A DNA stretch of 24,045 nt from a virus. A program made the translations under genes and the position numbers. Below are positions 5,294 to 11,545 of the stretch, piece by piece. How positions within the stretch are numbered: the stretch's first letter is position 1; the number at the start of each line of letters is the position of its first letter. The stretch is taken from IMG/VR virus record IMGVR_UViG_3300020452_001287, positions 1 through 24,045 of that record, one strand, 5' to 3'. Below the pieces are notes generated by a model. It had not been told where the DNA came from. It was given only the letters and a program-made list of their open reading frames with translations, and searched no databases.

Positions 5294-7030
5294 GTGGATT
5301 TGGATCGGTATGTTGAGGGCAAGGTTGATCCAACACAACCCTGGAATGAATCGATGGCTCCGGCTGCAGGAACAATCCTTAAGTACGAATTACAGCCCAG
5401 GAATGGGCGACCCCGGTCCATCGCTCTAGAGATCGAAAAGAACACCCGGCATTACCGGATAAGGGCAAGGGATTACAGCCGAGATAAAAACATCATCTCC
5501 AAAAGCCTCGGCCTTAAATGCCCCTCCAATTGCTACTCAACTGACGAGGCGGTCAGTCATCTGCGCGAGCACCCCGAAATATGGATGTTCTTCGAGGGCT
5601 GGAAAGAGACCATGGAGGCCGGCAACTGGCCCAAGGAGCTACGGCAGAAGGTTGTGTCTCAGGGCGTCAGTGCAGCGGCCCGAGCGTTCCCTCACGGTTC
5701 GCTTGGTGACATGCTCCGGTGGTATCTGAAATCACCTCTCGGATCAGAGGGGCAAAAGCAGCAGTTCGCTAGTAATGCTCGCGAAGTTTTAACTCTGAAA
5801 CGAGACAGATACGAGGCTTTTGCTCACCTGGATGCTTCTGATTTAAGCGTTTCCCATGTCAGTGAAATGCTGCGCCAGTGGCAGGCCGAGGGGAAATCAA
5901 TGCACACGTTCCGGCAGGCCTGCACGCTCTTATCAAAGGGGCTGAACACCGCCTGCGACAGGCCGGAACAAACGGGATGCAGACGCGGTCCTGATTACGG
6001 GATTGTCGTCACTGACAAGATGAATTTGCCGAGCAACCCCTTCAACACGGTGCGCCGTGATTTAGATGCGGTGATTGCCCGAAATCGAATGGATGACCCG
6101 GACAAGGGGCCAGATCCGTTTGATCACGACGAGTGCCGAGCAATTCTGACCGTATTCCGCAAGACACCTGCCCTACGACCTTATTGGCCTTTAGTCGCAC
6201 TGTGTCTGTCCACAGGAGCGCGACCTAATGAAATCTTGGCTTTGCCTTGGTCAAACGTTCTTGGTCTGTGGAAGGGCTACTCAATGCGCAGCCGTGAATT
6301 TCTGGTGGACCCTGCAGAGCGCCAGTTGCACGGTGGGCCGGTGATGATTTCGAGGGCCGTTTGTAAATACAACGCCCGACATCTAATGAAAACCATGCGG
6401 TTCAAGAACACAAAGAACCGGAACGAACGTCGTCCAAAATTGAACCGCTATATACCTGGATATGAAGACCTTTTTAAAGCTGCAATTGAGGCGCGGTTAC
6501 CTACTCGCCTAGGCGTCACGAACTTGCCAGAGTTTCGCGACATGTTGGTTTTTCAGGGGCCGCGTTCACGGTCTACCCGGGAGGCCTACCGCACCGATCC
6601 AACCACCACACGCTTGATTCGTAGCGAGCACTCACCAAGCGGCGGTAGTGGTACTGGGAACTCCAGGGTTGCTGAACTCCACAGGTTTAAGGAGCGGGGG
6701 CGAACCGGTCGGCTCACGCACCACATGATCAAACCCTCCTTGGATGCAGATGCACGCGCAACCGCTACCCCAAATTTTGCACTGTTGACCGGGAACAACG
6801 ATCCGTTTCTTCCTTTTGACTGGCACAACTTTGCTCGCTATTGGAAGCAAGGGCTTGAGCTTGCTGGGGTTCGTTATCGGTCCCCGTACCAGATGCGGCA
6901 CACGTATGTGTCATTGATGTTTTACGAGGGTCACGCCGATCACGACATCGCGGCTTGGATCGGTGACACTCCGCAAACGATGAAGGAGCGATATCAGGGG
7001 CGCATTTTGCGCGGCAACCTGGATCTATGA
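5294..7030 (+). CDS. int: tyrosine recombinase / phage integrase
   Basis: 578 residues from GTG at 5294; the first in-frame ATG (MAPAAG) would remove 20 residues. The C-terminal catalytic domain is recognisable: box I LCLSTGARPNEILAL (Arg310), box II PYQMRHTYVSLM (Arg535, Tyr532 where many have His, a common variant), and the Tyr567 nucleophile in TMKERY. The usual GH before the nucleophile is GD here (WIGDTP, Asp558), which is atypical. The protein is long: the gap from box I to box II is about 225 residues and includes a polar, Ser/Arg/Gly-rich insertion (about 420-495). The N-terminal half should hold the core-binding and possible arm-binding domains. It would act on the adjacent tRNA-linked attP and may bind the repeat array overlapping its own start. 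Confidence 0.9.
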   Translation: MDLDRYVEGKVDPTQPWNESMAPAAGTILKYELQPRNGRPRSIALEIEKNTRHYRIRARDYSRDKNIISKSLGLKCPSNCYSTDEAVSHLREHPEIWMFFEGWKETMEAGNWPKELRQKVVSQGVSAAARAFPHGSLGDMLRWYLKSPLGSEGQKQQFASNAREVLTLKRDRYEAFAHLDASDLSVSHVSEMLRQWQAEGKSMHTFRQACTLLSKGLNTACDRPEQTGCRRGPDYGIVVTDKMNLPSNPFNTVRRDLDAVIARNRMDDPDKGPDPFDHDECRAILTVFRKTPALRPYWPLVALCLSTGARPNEILALPWSNVLGLWKGYSMRSREFLVDPAERQLHGGPVMISRAVCKYNARHLMKTMRFKNTKNRNERRPKLNRYIPGYEDLFKAAIEARLPTRLGVTNLPEFRDMLVFQGPRSRSTREAYRTDPTTTRLIRSEHSPSGGSGTGNSRVAELHRFKERGRTGRLTHHMIKPSLDADARATATPNFALLTGNNDPFLPFDWHNFARYWKQGLELAGVRYRSPYQMRHTYVSLMFYEGHADHDIAAWIGDTPQTMKERYQGRILRGNLDL

Positions 7031-7255
7031 CTAGCGAACTTTCTGCAATTCTCGGAGCACCTCCAGTTTGTGGGAGCCCCGACCACCCGACTGACAGAAT
7101 TTTTCGATCCAGGTTGCGTCGTACCGGATCGTCTGCGGTCCAAATTGAACCCAGTGGACACCTCTGACCAAGCGCCCATTTTGACGCCACCGCCTGAGGG
7201 TGTTTGGTGAAATTCCGACCCTTGCGCAGGTCTGAGCCGCATTTATCAAGCTCAC
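7031..7255 (-). CDS. xis: excisionase-like MerR-type HTH protein
   Basis: 74 residues from a GTG at 7255 (the ATG three bases upstream meets a stop at once). The sequence LINAAQTCARVGISPNTLRRW is a helix-turn-helix of the MerR/excisionase type, followed by RQNGRLVRGVHWVQFG, a wing-like segment, and RYDATWIEKFCQ. It is convergent with the integrase with no base between the two stop codons. Small HTH proteins of this type beside an integrase usually direct excision or repress int; the symbol is given on that basis. A 22-bp inverted-repeat element sits 34 bp upstream, the same type that precedes the right-end small genes. Confidence 0.72.
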   Translation of the reverse strand: MSLINAAQTCARVGISPNTLRRWRQNGRLVRGVHWVQFGPQTIRYDATWIEKFCQSGGRGSHKLEVLRELQKVR

Positions 7256-7288
7256 ATCGTTCTAGAAGCTGCAAGCAGTCTGCCGAGC

Positions 7289-7310
7289 CAACTTAATTAG
7301 GTCCAGGTTG
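7289..7310 (-). promoter_or_regulatory. RACYT-N10-ARGTTG element upstream of xis-like gene
   Basis: On the minus strand this reads CAACCT, ten bases, AAGTTG, with exactly the spacing of the elements before the right-end genes at 21701, 22159, 22552, 22861 and 23409. It is oriented towards the excisionase-like gene, whose start is 34 bp downstream. Promoter or operator function is inferred from position and repetition. Confidence 0.6.
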
Positions 7311-7343
7311 AATGCTGCTTTTACAGAATTCCCTCAGAAATGC

Positions 7344-7502
7344 CTACTCGGCGTCTGGCTGCTCCAAAGGTGGGTGTGCCATATAGTCCCCACCCCCGCT
7401 CAGAATCGCCACGCTGCGGCGGTAAAAATGTGAATCAGTCTTTCCGCTAGCTTCAAGAGCTATGCGAATCTTGCGCCAGTTTTCAAGTTCTTGACTGTCC
7501 AT
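7344..7502 (-). CDS. small protein, 52 residues, cyanophage type
   Basis: From ATG at 7502 (MDSQELENWRKIRIALEASG); the frame is open 17 codons further upstream, but that part overlaps the preceding gene, and the ATG follows that gene's stop directly (TAATATG). The conserved-looking part is WRKIRIALEASGKTDSHFYR followed by RSVAILSGGGD. Short proteins with this W.KIR.ALE..GKT...FY pattern are known from cyanophages, without assigned function. It is the last gene of the nrdJ operon. Confidence 0.65.
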   Translation of the reverse strand: MDSQELENWRKIRIALEASGKTDSHFYRRSVAILSGGGDYMAHPPLEQPDAE

Positions 7503-7503
7503 A

Positions 7504-7692
7504 TTAGGTGTGAAAAGGCCAGCAAATTTCAATATCTTGGTGCCAAGCCTCACTGTCTATGGGCCGGGCTTTTGCATAGTCCCTGAACTTATCTTTCAAC
7601 TCTGCAGTTGTGATGTTCAGGGATTTAGCAAGTTTAGCGACATTTGCTTGGCCTTTATAAATAGCGTCTAACGACTCTTCAAGGCTGAGCAT
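7504..7692 (-). CDS. small HTH-like protein
   Basis: 62 residues, MLSLEESLDAIYKGQANVAK. The segment NVAKLAKSLNITTAELKDKF has the shape of a helix-turn-helix (two helices with the turn at SLNIT), and is followed by a short charged helix and a Trp-rich end. It starts 4 nt after the nrdJ stop, so it is in the same transcript. DNA binding is plausible, but the protein is too short to assign to a family. Confidence 0.6.
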   Translation of the reverse strand: MLSLEESLDAIYKGQANVAKLAKSLNITTAELKDKFRDYAKARPIDSEAWHQDIEICWPFHT

Positions 7693-7696
7693 CTAT

Positions 7697-10048
7697 TTAA
7701 GTAATAGGGGCAAACATTGATTCCTTAGAAAAGGGTTTTGGTTTGGCTTCTGCGTCTGCAGAAGAACTCAGGCAGAAGTCTGAATCACACGGTGCAGGCC
7801 CGGCCTCAATCAAATTCCCCCCGTCGTATTTGCGTAAGGCTGAATTAAAATCATCGTTACGTCGGCGCTGGTGGACTTCCGCGACTAAATTGTCGAACTC
7901 GACCTGATTGACAGGTTCAAAGGGAAGCCGTGGAAACGTCTCTAATGAGTCAAAACGGGCCAGCAAGGCAGCTGAAATGTAACCACGATCCATCTGGATA
8001 GATTCCCAGATTTGCTGCGACAGAGGCTCGATTTCGTTCTCCCTAAATTCAATCGTTGCGCTGGTGTTATGCGTCGTATAAAAACGCTGCACCTGCATAT
8101 AAAAATCGAATTGAGCCCCTGCGCTGAATTTTGAGATATCAATCTCATCGCAGCCCTCTAGGCTCGACCAACTAACCGCACTAGGTATTTCTACTAGCCA
8201 TTCAGTGCAGCGAGGATCAAACGGGTCATCTAAAAGGCGACCCTGGTCGTCTTTGTCGCTCTGAGCAGGAATAATGTTGTAGCCAAAGTCTTTGCAGGCC
8301 AGGGCGACTGGGTCGTTTTTGCGGAAGGTGATGCGGCGAATAAACCTGGCCGCCTTGGGAGGATGCCAGCCACTGCTAGCGCCAGTGAGCAAAGACTTAG
8401 TGCCTGCAGGCTGAACGGTGGTAAACCGGTTCGGACATTTAATGCCGTTGCGCTCGCAGTATTCCCGCAGGGTGACCGCAACGACTTTGCGCCAGCGGGT
8501 CAAATAATCCGCCTCTAGTTTCTTGTACTGCCGGCCCTGGTCACCATCTGGGCGACCTGCTTCCCACCAACGCAGCCAGTCCACCCCAAAGGCATGGACA
8601 CAGAAATCAAAAAAGCCAGTGAAGCTGACACCGACAATCGGATCCCATTCACGGCTCTGCTGGTATCGCGGCGTCGTGAATTCGTGGTGAAGCAGTGCTC
8701 CGGCTATCAGCGCCCCAGCCCGGAACGCTTCATCCTGAGCCTGGAAGTCTTTTGGATCAATTTTATTTAGGTGAATCTCGCTCAGGTTGCAGTGAAAGTC
8801 TGTACCAAGAATTTCGCCGCACGGGTTAAGGCCGTAGCGGTCGAGCCGGTGTTCGAGTTCTTCTGGCGACATGGTGACGCCGGATTCTTGCGCCAATTTG
8901 GTCAGGTATCTACCAGCGTCTTCACGACCAAAACGGGTGTAAGCGCACAAAAAGTTTGCCCGTTTTGTTTCGTCACTAAGCAGATCCACATTGGACCGAG
9001 CGATGGCTTCGGGGGCGTACTGAATCGCACCTTCTCCGCTGTAAAACTGACGCGTTACAGCCTCTTTCACAGTCGATAGATCAGGTCGATCGTGAAAGAC
9101 TCGGGTGTGGTTGGCCATGCGTAGCGCATCGCGACGTGGGTCAATTCGCCAGCTCCCGTCCTCGCCCTGACTCCAAAGGCCGTCCTTTGCTGTTGCCGCT
9201 TCAGTGTCATTAGACCCGAACTGGCGCATTCCTGCAGACCGGCGGATGTTTCCCGCTACGACCACAACGGCGGCCTCATCAATTAGCAAGCAGCACTCAA
9301 CAGAGGTCAGCTGGCGTCCGTAAGCGTTGTTCAGGATCTCGACCATCTTCGGGTAGAGGTCGGGAAGTTTGGCCGGGTTGCTGGTGCCTCCAAAGCCTTT
9401 GAGTGGTTCTCCTGCGGGTCTTACACGGCTGCAATCGACGTGCAGGCAGACAGGCCGTGTGTGATCAAATTCAGTGTTGGTAGCCAGGTCTAGAAGCGCT
9501 TCGTAGGACTCGACCCAGCCCCGTCGTGAGTCGCCCACCTGAATGGTGACGGTGTTGCCCACTATCTCGACGTACGTCAGATCACGTCGATTTTCTGGAG
9601 ACGTTCCACCAACGCCCACCACGTCTCTCAGCTCGATGCGATTACGAATTACGGGCAGCTTGGAGATCATCCGCTCTTCCAAGACGGCCCCTGTGCCGGA
9701 TCCCATCATCGCCAGATCCATCATCAAGGCCAACGCCTCCCAGCTGTCAACCCGCGTGGACGTGCAGTTGTAGGAGCCGGAAAAATTACGGGGCTGATCG
9801 ATCCACGGGGTTCCCCCTGTCCAAAGCCAGCGCCCAGACGGCAAGACCTGCATGGTCTCTTGCATCCGACGGACAAGAGCGCTCTCCGTATCGGTAAAAC
9901 GTCCCAGCTCTGAGATGCCCTTAATCGTCCGGTCTGTGACCTGCTCGTACGTCTCGCGACCTGTCTCAGTCATCCGGCTATAGGTCCGGTAAAACACTGG
10001 ATTTGCGGCGGGTGCGCCTGCGTCGTTAAACGTGTTGATCTGTGGCAT
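7697..10048 (-). CDS. nrdJ: monomeric adenosylcobalamin-dependent (class II) ribonucleotide reductase
   Basis: 783 residues; reduces ribonucleotides to deoxyribonucleotides with a B12 cofactor. It matches the monomeric Lactobacillus-type enzyme: active-site NPCGE (Cys410, Glu412, Asn408), the disulfide partners in SYNC (Cys95) and FHC (Cys420), a PAGTKSLLTGASSG loop near residue 580, and a C-terminal CDSDFC pair (Cys754/Cys759) for re-reduction. The spacing Cys-x4-Cys equals that of the Lactobacillus enzyme, and no intein interrupts it. The start ATG has an AGG upstream at a fair distance. It leads an operon with two small genes and has an inverted-repeat element about 50 bp upstream. It would feed phage DNA synthesis together with dcd and thyX. 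Confidence 0.96.
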   Translation of the reverse strand: MPQINTFNDAGAPAANPVFYRTYSRMTETGRETYEQVTDRTIKGISELGRFTDTESALVRRMQETMQVLPSGRWLWTGGTPWIDQPRNFSGSYNCTSTRVDSWEALALMMDLAMMGSGTGAVLEERMISKLPVIRNRIELRDVVGVGGTSPENRRDLTYVEIVGNTVTIQVGDSRRGWVESYEALLDLATNTEFDHTRPVCLHVDCSRVRPAGEPLKGFGGTSNPAKLPDLYPKMVEILNNAYGRQLTSVECCLLIDEAAVVVVAGNIRRSAGMRQFGSNDTEAATAKDGLWSQGEDGSWRIDPRRDALRMANHTRVFHDRPDLSTVKEAVTRQFYSGEGAIQYAPEAIARSNVDLLSDETKRANFLCAYTRFGREDAGRYLTKLAQESGVTMSPEELEHRLDRYGLNPCGEILGTDFHCNLSEIHLNKIDPKDFQAQDEAFRAGALIAGALLHHEFTTPRYQQSREWDPIVGVSFTGFFDFCVHAFGVDWLRWWEAGRPDGDQGRQYKKLEADYLTRWRKVVAVTLREYCERNGIKCPNRFTTVQPAGTKSLLTGASSGWHPPKAARFIRRITFRKNDPVALACKDFGYNIIPAQSDKDDQGRLLDDPFDPRCTEWLVEIPSAVSWSSLEGCDEIDISKFSAGAQFDFYMQVQRFYTTHNTSATIEFRENEIEPLSQQIWESIQMDRGYISAALLARFDSLETFPRLPFEPVNQVEFDNLVAEVHQRRRNDDFNSALRKYDGGNLIEAGPAPCDSDFCLSSSADAEAKPKPFSKESMFAPIT

Positions 10049-10097
10049 CTGGCCTATGACCTGAATTTTTTTAAGTTATCGATTCCAGAACAGCCTT

Positions 10098-10118
10098 CAA
10101 CCTAAAAAGGTTGAACTT
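10098..10118 (-). promoter_or_regulatory. AACCT-N4-AGGTTG element upstream of nrdJ
   Basis: A perfect inverted repeat CAACCT-AAAA-AGGTTG followed by GAACTT, 50 bp before the nrdJ start. Nearly the same 21 bases (differing at three or four spacer-side positions) lie before the primase operon at 16544-16564. Read towards the gene it is AACCT-TTTT-AGGTTG, the short-spacer form also found at 17413 and 21681. Probable promoter or operator. Confidence 0.6.
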
Positions 10119-10153
10119 CACAAAGGCAACAGAAATTAGCTCAAACTGTGCGT

Positions 10154-10321
10154 TTAAGACTCTTTTTTAAGGTCACCCTGGATTTGATGTTGCGTGCGGT
10201 CTATCTGCAACTTCAACGCGGCTCTGGCAGCCGCGCTTAAATTAGGCTGTTCCGCCAATCTAATACAATTTTTAATTTGGCGTTGTAAATCTTCTATAGA
10301 TTCCTGAGAGTATCTTTCCAT
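10154..10321 (-). CDS. 55-residue helical protein, hypothetical
   Basis: An ORF from ATG at 10321 to TAA at 10154. The product starts MERYSQESIEDLQRQIKNC and contains LSAAARAALKLQIDRTQHQI, two amphipathic helices with no hydrophobic segment. The sequence looks coding (no low-complexity shadow features). Its ATG is only 2 bp from the ATG of the divergent AbrB-like gene, so neither has room for a normal leader and each would carry its ribosome-binding site inside the other gene. It may be read from further upstream through the AbrB-like gene. Moderate confidence. Confidence 0.45.
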   Translation of the reverse strand: MERYSQESIEDLQRQIKNCIRLAEQPNLSAAARAALKLQIDRTQHQIQGDLKKES

Positions 10322-10323
10322 AA

Positions 10324-10506
10324 ATGGCACAAAAAACTTGGACAGTTCCTGTTAGTTCGGAGGGCGAAGTCACATTTCCTGAAGAGTTAATTAAGGCTAT
10401 GGATTGGGAAGACGGAACGGTTCTTGAATGGGAATTCAAGACAGATGGATCAATCTCAATTAAGAAAGCGAATTCCGACGGCCCAGATACAGCTCAGCTT
10501 GAGTAA
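10324..10506 (+). CDS. AbrB/SpoVT-like small DNA-binding protein
   Basis: 60 residues, MAQKTWTVPVSSEGEVTFPE. The pattern (WTVPVS..GEVTFPEELIKAM.W..GT.LEWEF) is that of the swapped-hairpin AbrB/MazE-type domain: an initial strand, a PEELI helix, then a GD-like turn and a strand. Such proteins dimerise and bind DNA as transition-state or antitoxin-type regulators; short versions occur in cyanophages without a toxin partner, and no toxin is seen here. The last 47 bp overlap the 3' end of a convergent gene. Confidence 0.7.
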   Translation: MAQKTWTVPVSSEGEVTFPEELIKAMDWEDGTVLEWEFKTDGSISIKKANSDGPDTAQLE

Positions 10507-10624
10507 TTGTTTTGAAATAGTGCCGCTCTCCTTCAATAATTACGAAGAAAGCGGCGCTATCTCCGACGGGAAAACCTACCTCGTAGATCTTGTGACCTTC
10601 ACGCTCGTAGTAGGTCCTAGTCAT
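10460..10624 (-). CDS. hypothetical protein, 54 residues
   Basis: From ATG at 10624 (MTRTYYEREGHKIYEVGFPV), which overlaps the dcd stop by 8 nt; the frame continues upstream inside dcd but coupling favours this start. It is a compact beta-type protein with an IIEGERHYFKTITQAELYL strand-helix end. No family recognised. It closes the long minus-strand replication operon and its 3' end overlaps the convergent AbrB-like gene. Confidence 0.55.
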   Translation of the reverse strand: MTRTYYEREGHKIYEVGFPVGDSAAFFVIIEGERHYFKTITQAELYLGRRNSLS

Positions 10625-11114
10625 CTTTTGCGGCGCTAACAGTTGTATCCCCAAAATAACGGCCAACGTATGGCTGTTCTGCTTTTTCGGCGTACTCAAA
10701 AAACGTTAGCTGAGCAATCCTTAGATCTGGATAGATACCAATTTTGCCGTATTTGAGTATATTTTTAATCTCAAGTGTCAGAACACCTTTCCAGCCTGCG
10801 TCTATTAGTCCTGCAAGAGAGTGATTTAGGCCTTCCCGGGCACGGGAACTGACCAAATGTAAATGCGCCTCAACATTGTCAGGTAGCCGGACATATTCAA
10901 CCGTCTCACCGAGCATAAAAGTGCCAGGTTCCAAATACAGAGGGTTGACCTTGTTATAAACGGACAGGTCTATGTCTAACCAGCCGTTTTCGGTTTCAAT
11001 CCTGGCTTTTGGTCCTAGGTGTACGTCGTATGAACAGGGTTGAACGCACCCATCCACAAAAGGCTTGATCATCTCCTCCGTCAGGCAGAGTTCACGAATG
11101 CGGCGGTCAATCAT
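10617..11114 (-). CDS. dcd: dCTP deaminase
   Basis: 165 residues from ATG at 11114 (MIDRRIRELC); a GTG 11 codons upstream is possible. It converts dCTP to dUTP, feeding dUMP to thymidylate synthase. Family motifs are in place: VQPCSYDVHLG (usual QPASVDLRLG), SSRAREGLNHSLAGLIDAGW with the catalytic Glu of the family in REGL, GVLTLEIKN, and a C-terminal GRYFGD close to the usual nucleotide-lid end. A bifunctional deaminase/dUTPase cannot be ruled out. The ATG overlaps the end of the upstream small ORF (ATGATTGA). With thyX and nrdJ it completes a dTTP-making route. Confidence 0.88.
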   Translation of the reverse strand: MIDRRIRELCLTEEMIKPFVDGCVQPCSYDVHLGPKARIETENGWLDIDLSVYNKVNPLYLEPGTFMLGETVEYVRLPDNVEAHLHLVSSRAREGLNHSLAGLIDAGWKGVLTLEIKNILKYGKIGIYPDLRIAQLTFFEYAEKAEQPYVGRYFGDTTVSAAKDD

Positions 11115-11286
11115 GGAAACGTCCGTAACCTTTTGGTGATTTTCCACGCCATTTAGCGCGGGAGAGCTTTTTTAATTTGTGCCAAGCTATGAACTCTTCA
11201 GCATCAATAACGAGCCTGTGCAGCAGCCCCTGAGGCATCTGCTCTGCCAGTTCGTTAAGACGCCTCAGAAGCTCGTCCCGATACAA
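11107..11286 (-). CDS. hypothetical protein, 59 residues, TTG start
   Basis: An ORF filling the otherwise empty gap between the 85-residue gene and dcd. From TTG at 11286 it reads YRDELLRRLNELAEQMPQG, then LLHRLVIDAEEFIAWHKLKK, then a basic end SRAKWRGKSPKGYGR. The composition is that of a real helical basic protein, and it overlaps both neighbours (32 nt at its start, 8 nt at its end), the packing seen throughout this operon. No ATG is available near the start. Function unknown. Confidence 0.5.
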   Translation of the reverse strand: MYRDELLRRLNELAEQMPQGLLHRLVIDAEEFIAWHKLKKLSRAKWRGKSPKGYGRFHD

Positions 11287-11506
11287 CGTAGCGACCTGAA
11301 CCTGTATTGGTTATACCGGTGATTTGCTCGGCTCTATACCGTTTATAAAAGGCCTGCTCCAAAGCAGTAAGTCGAGGATTCTTCTGGCGTTGGTTTAAAC
11401 AGTGGATGGCTCTGGCTTTTGCCGCTTCAATGTTGCCCTCTGGATTTCTAGAGGGGTGCATCAGGGTTTTGATCTCAGTGGGGACTTTTTTCCTGGGGCT
11501 TGCCAT
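11255..11506 (-). CDS. hypothetical basic protein, 83 residues
   Basis: From ATG at 11506 (MASPRKKVPTEIKTLMHPSR); a TTG two codons earlier is also open. It is basic and helical, with EAAKARAIHCLNQRQKN and ALEQAFYKRYRAEQI. No family recognised. An AGG about 8 nt before the ATG could serve as ribosome-binding site; that AGG is part of a TTTAGGTTG string repeated twice here. It follows polA by about 40 nt in the same operon. Confidence 0.6.
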   Translation of the reverse strand: MASPRKKVPTEIKTLMHPSRNPEGNIEAAKARAIHCLNQRQKNPRLTALEQAFYKRYRAEQITGITNTGSGRYVVSGRASEAS

Positions 11507-11509
11507 GGA

Positions 11510-11536
11510 CAACCTAAAGCTGATTCAACCTAGTCC
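11510..11536 (-). repeat. twin AGGTTG repeats ahead of the 83-residue gene
   Basis: On the minus strand CTAGGTTGA and TTTAGGTTG occur 13 bp apart just before the ATG at 11506. Both match the ARGTTG half-site of the elements before nrdJ, primase and the right-end genes, but here they are direct repeats, and the second overlaps the presumed ribosome-binding site. Confidence 0.35.
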
Positions 11537-11545
11537 TATAAAAGA

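Noticed and set aside
6586-7274. Several minus-strand ORFs inside the integrase and xis genes
   Set aside because: Low-complexity shadows of the integrase insertion and the xis-like gene; no conserved motif.
7697-10048. Intein in the ribonucleotide reductase, common in cyanobacterial nrdJ
   Set aside because: The protein is continuous at 783 residues, with all motifs at normal spacing.
10324-10506. Toxin-antitoxin pair with the AbrB/MazE-like protein as antitoxin
   Set aside because: Neither neighbour resembles a MazF, PIN or Doc-type toxin; the fold alone does not imply a toxin.
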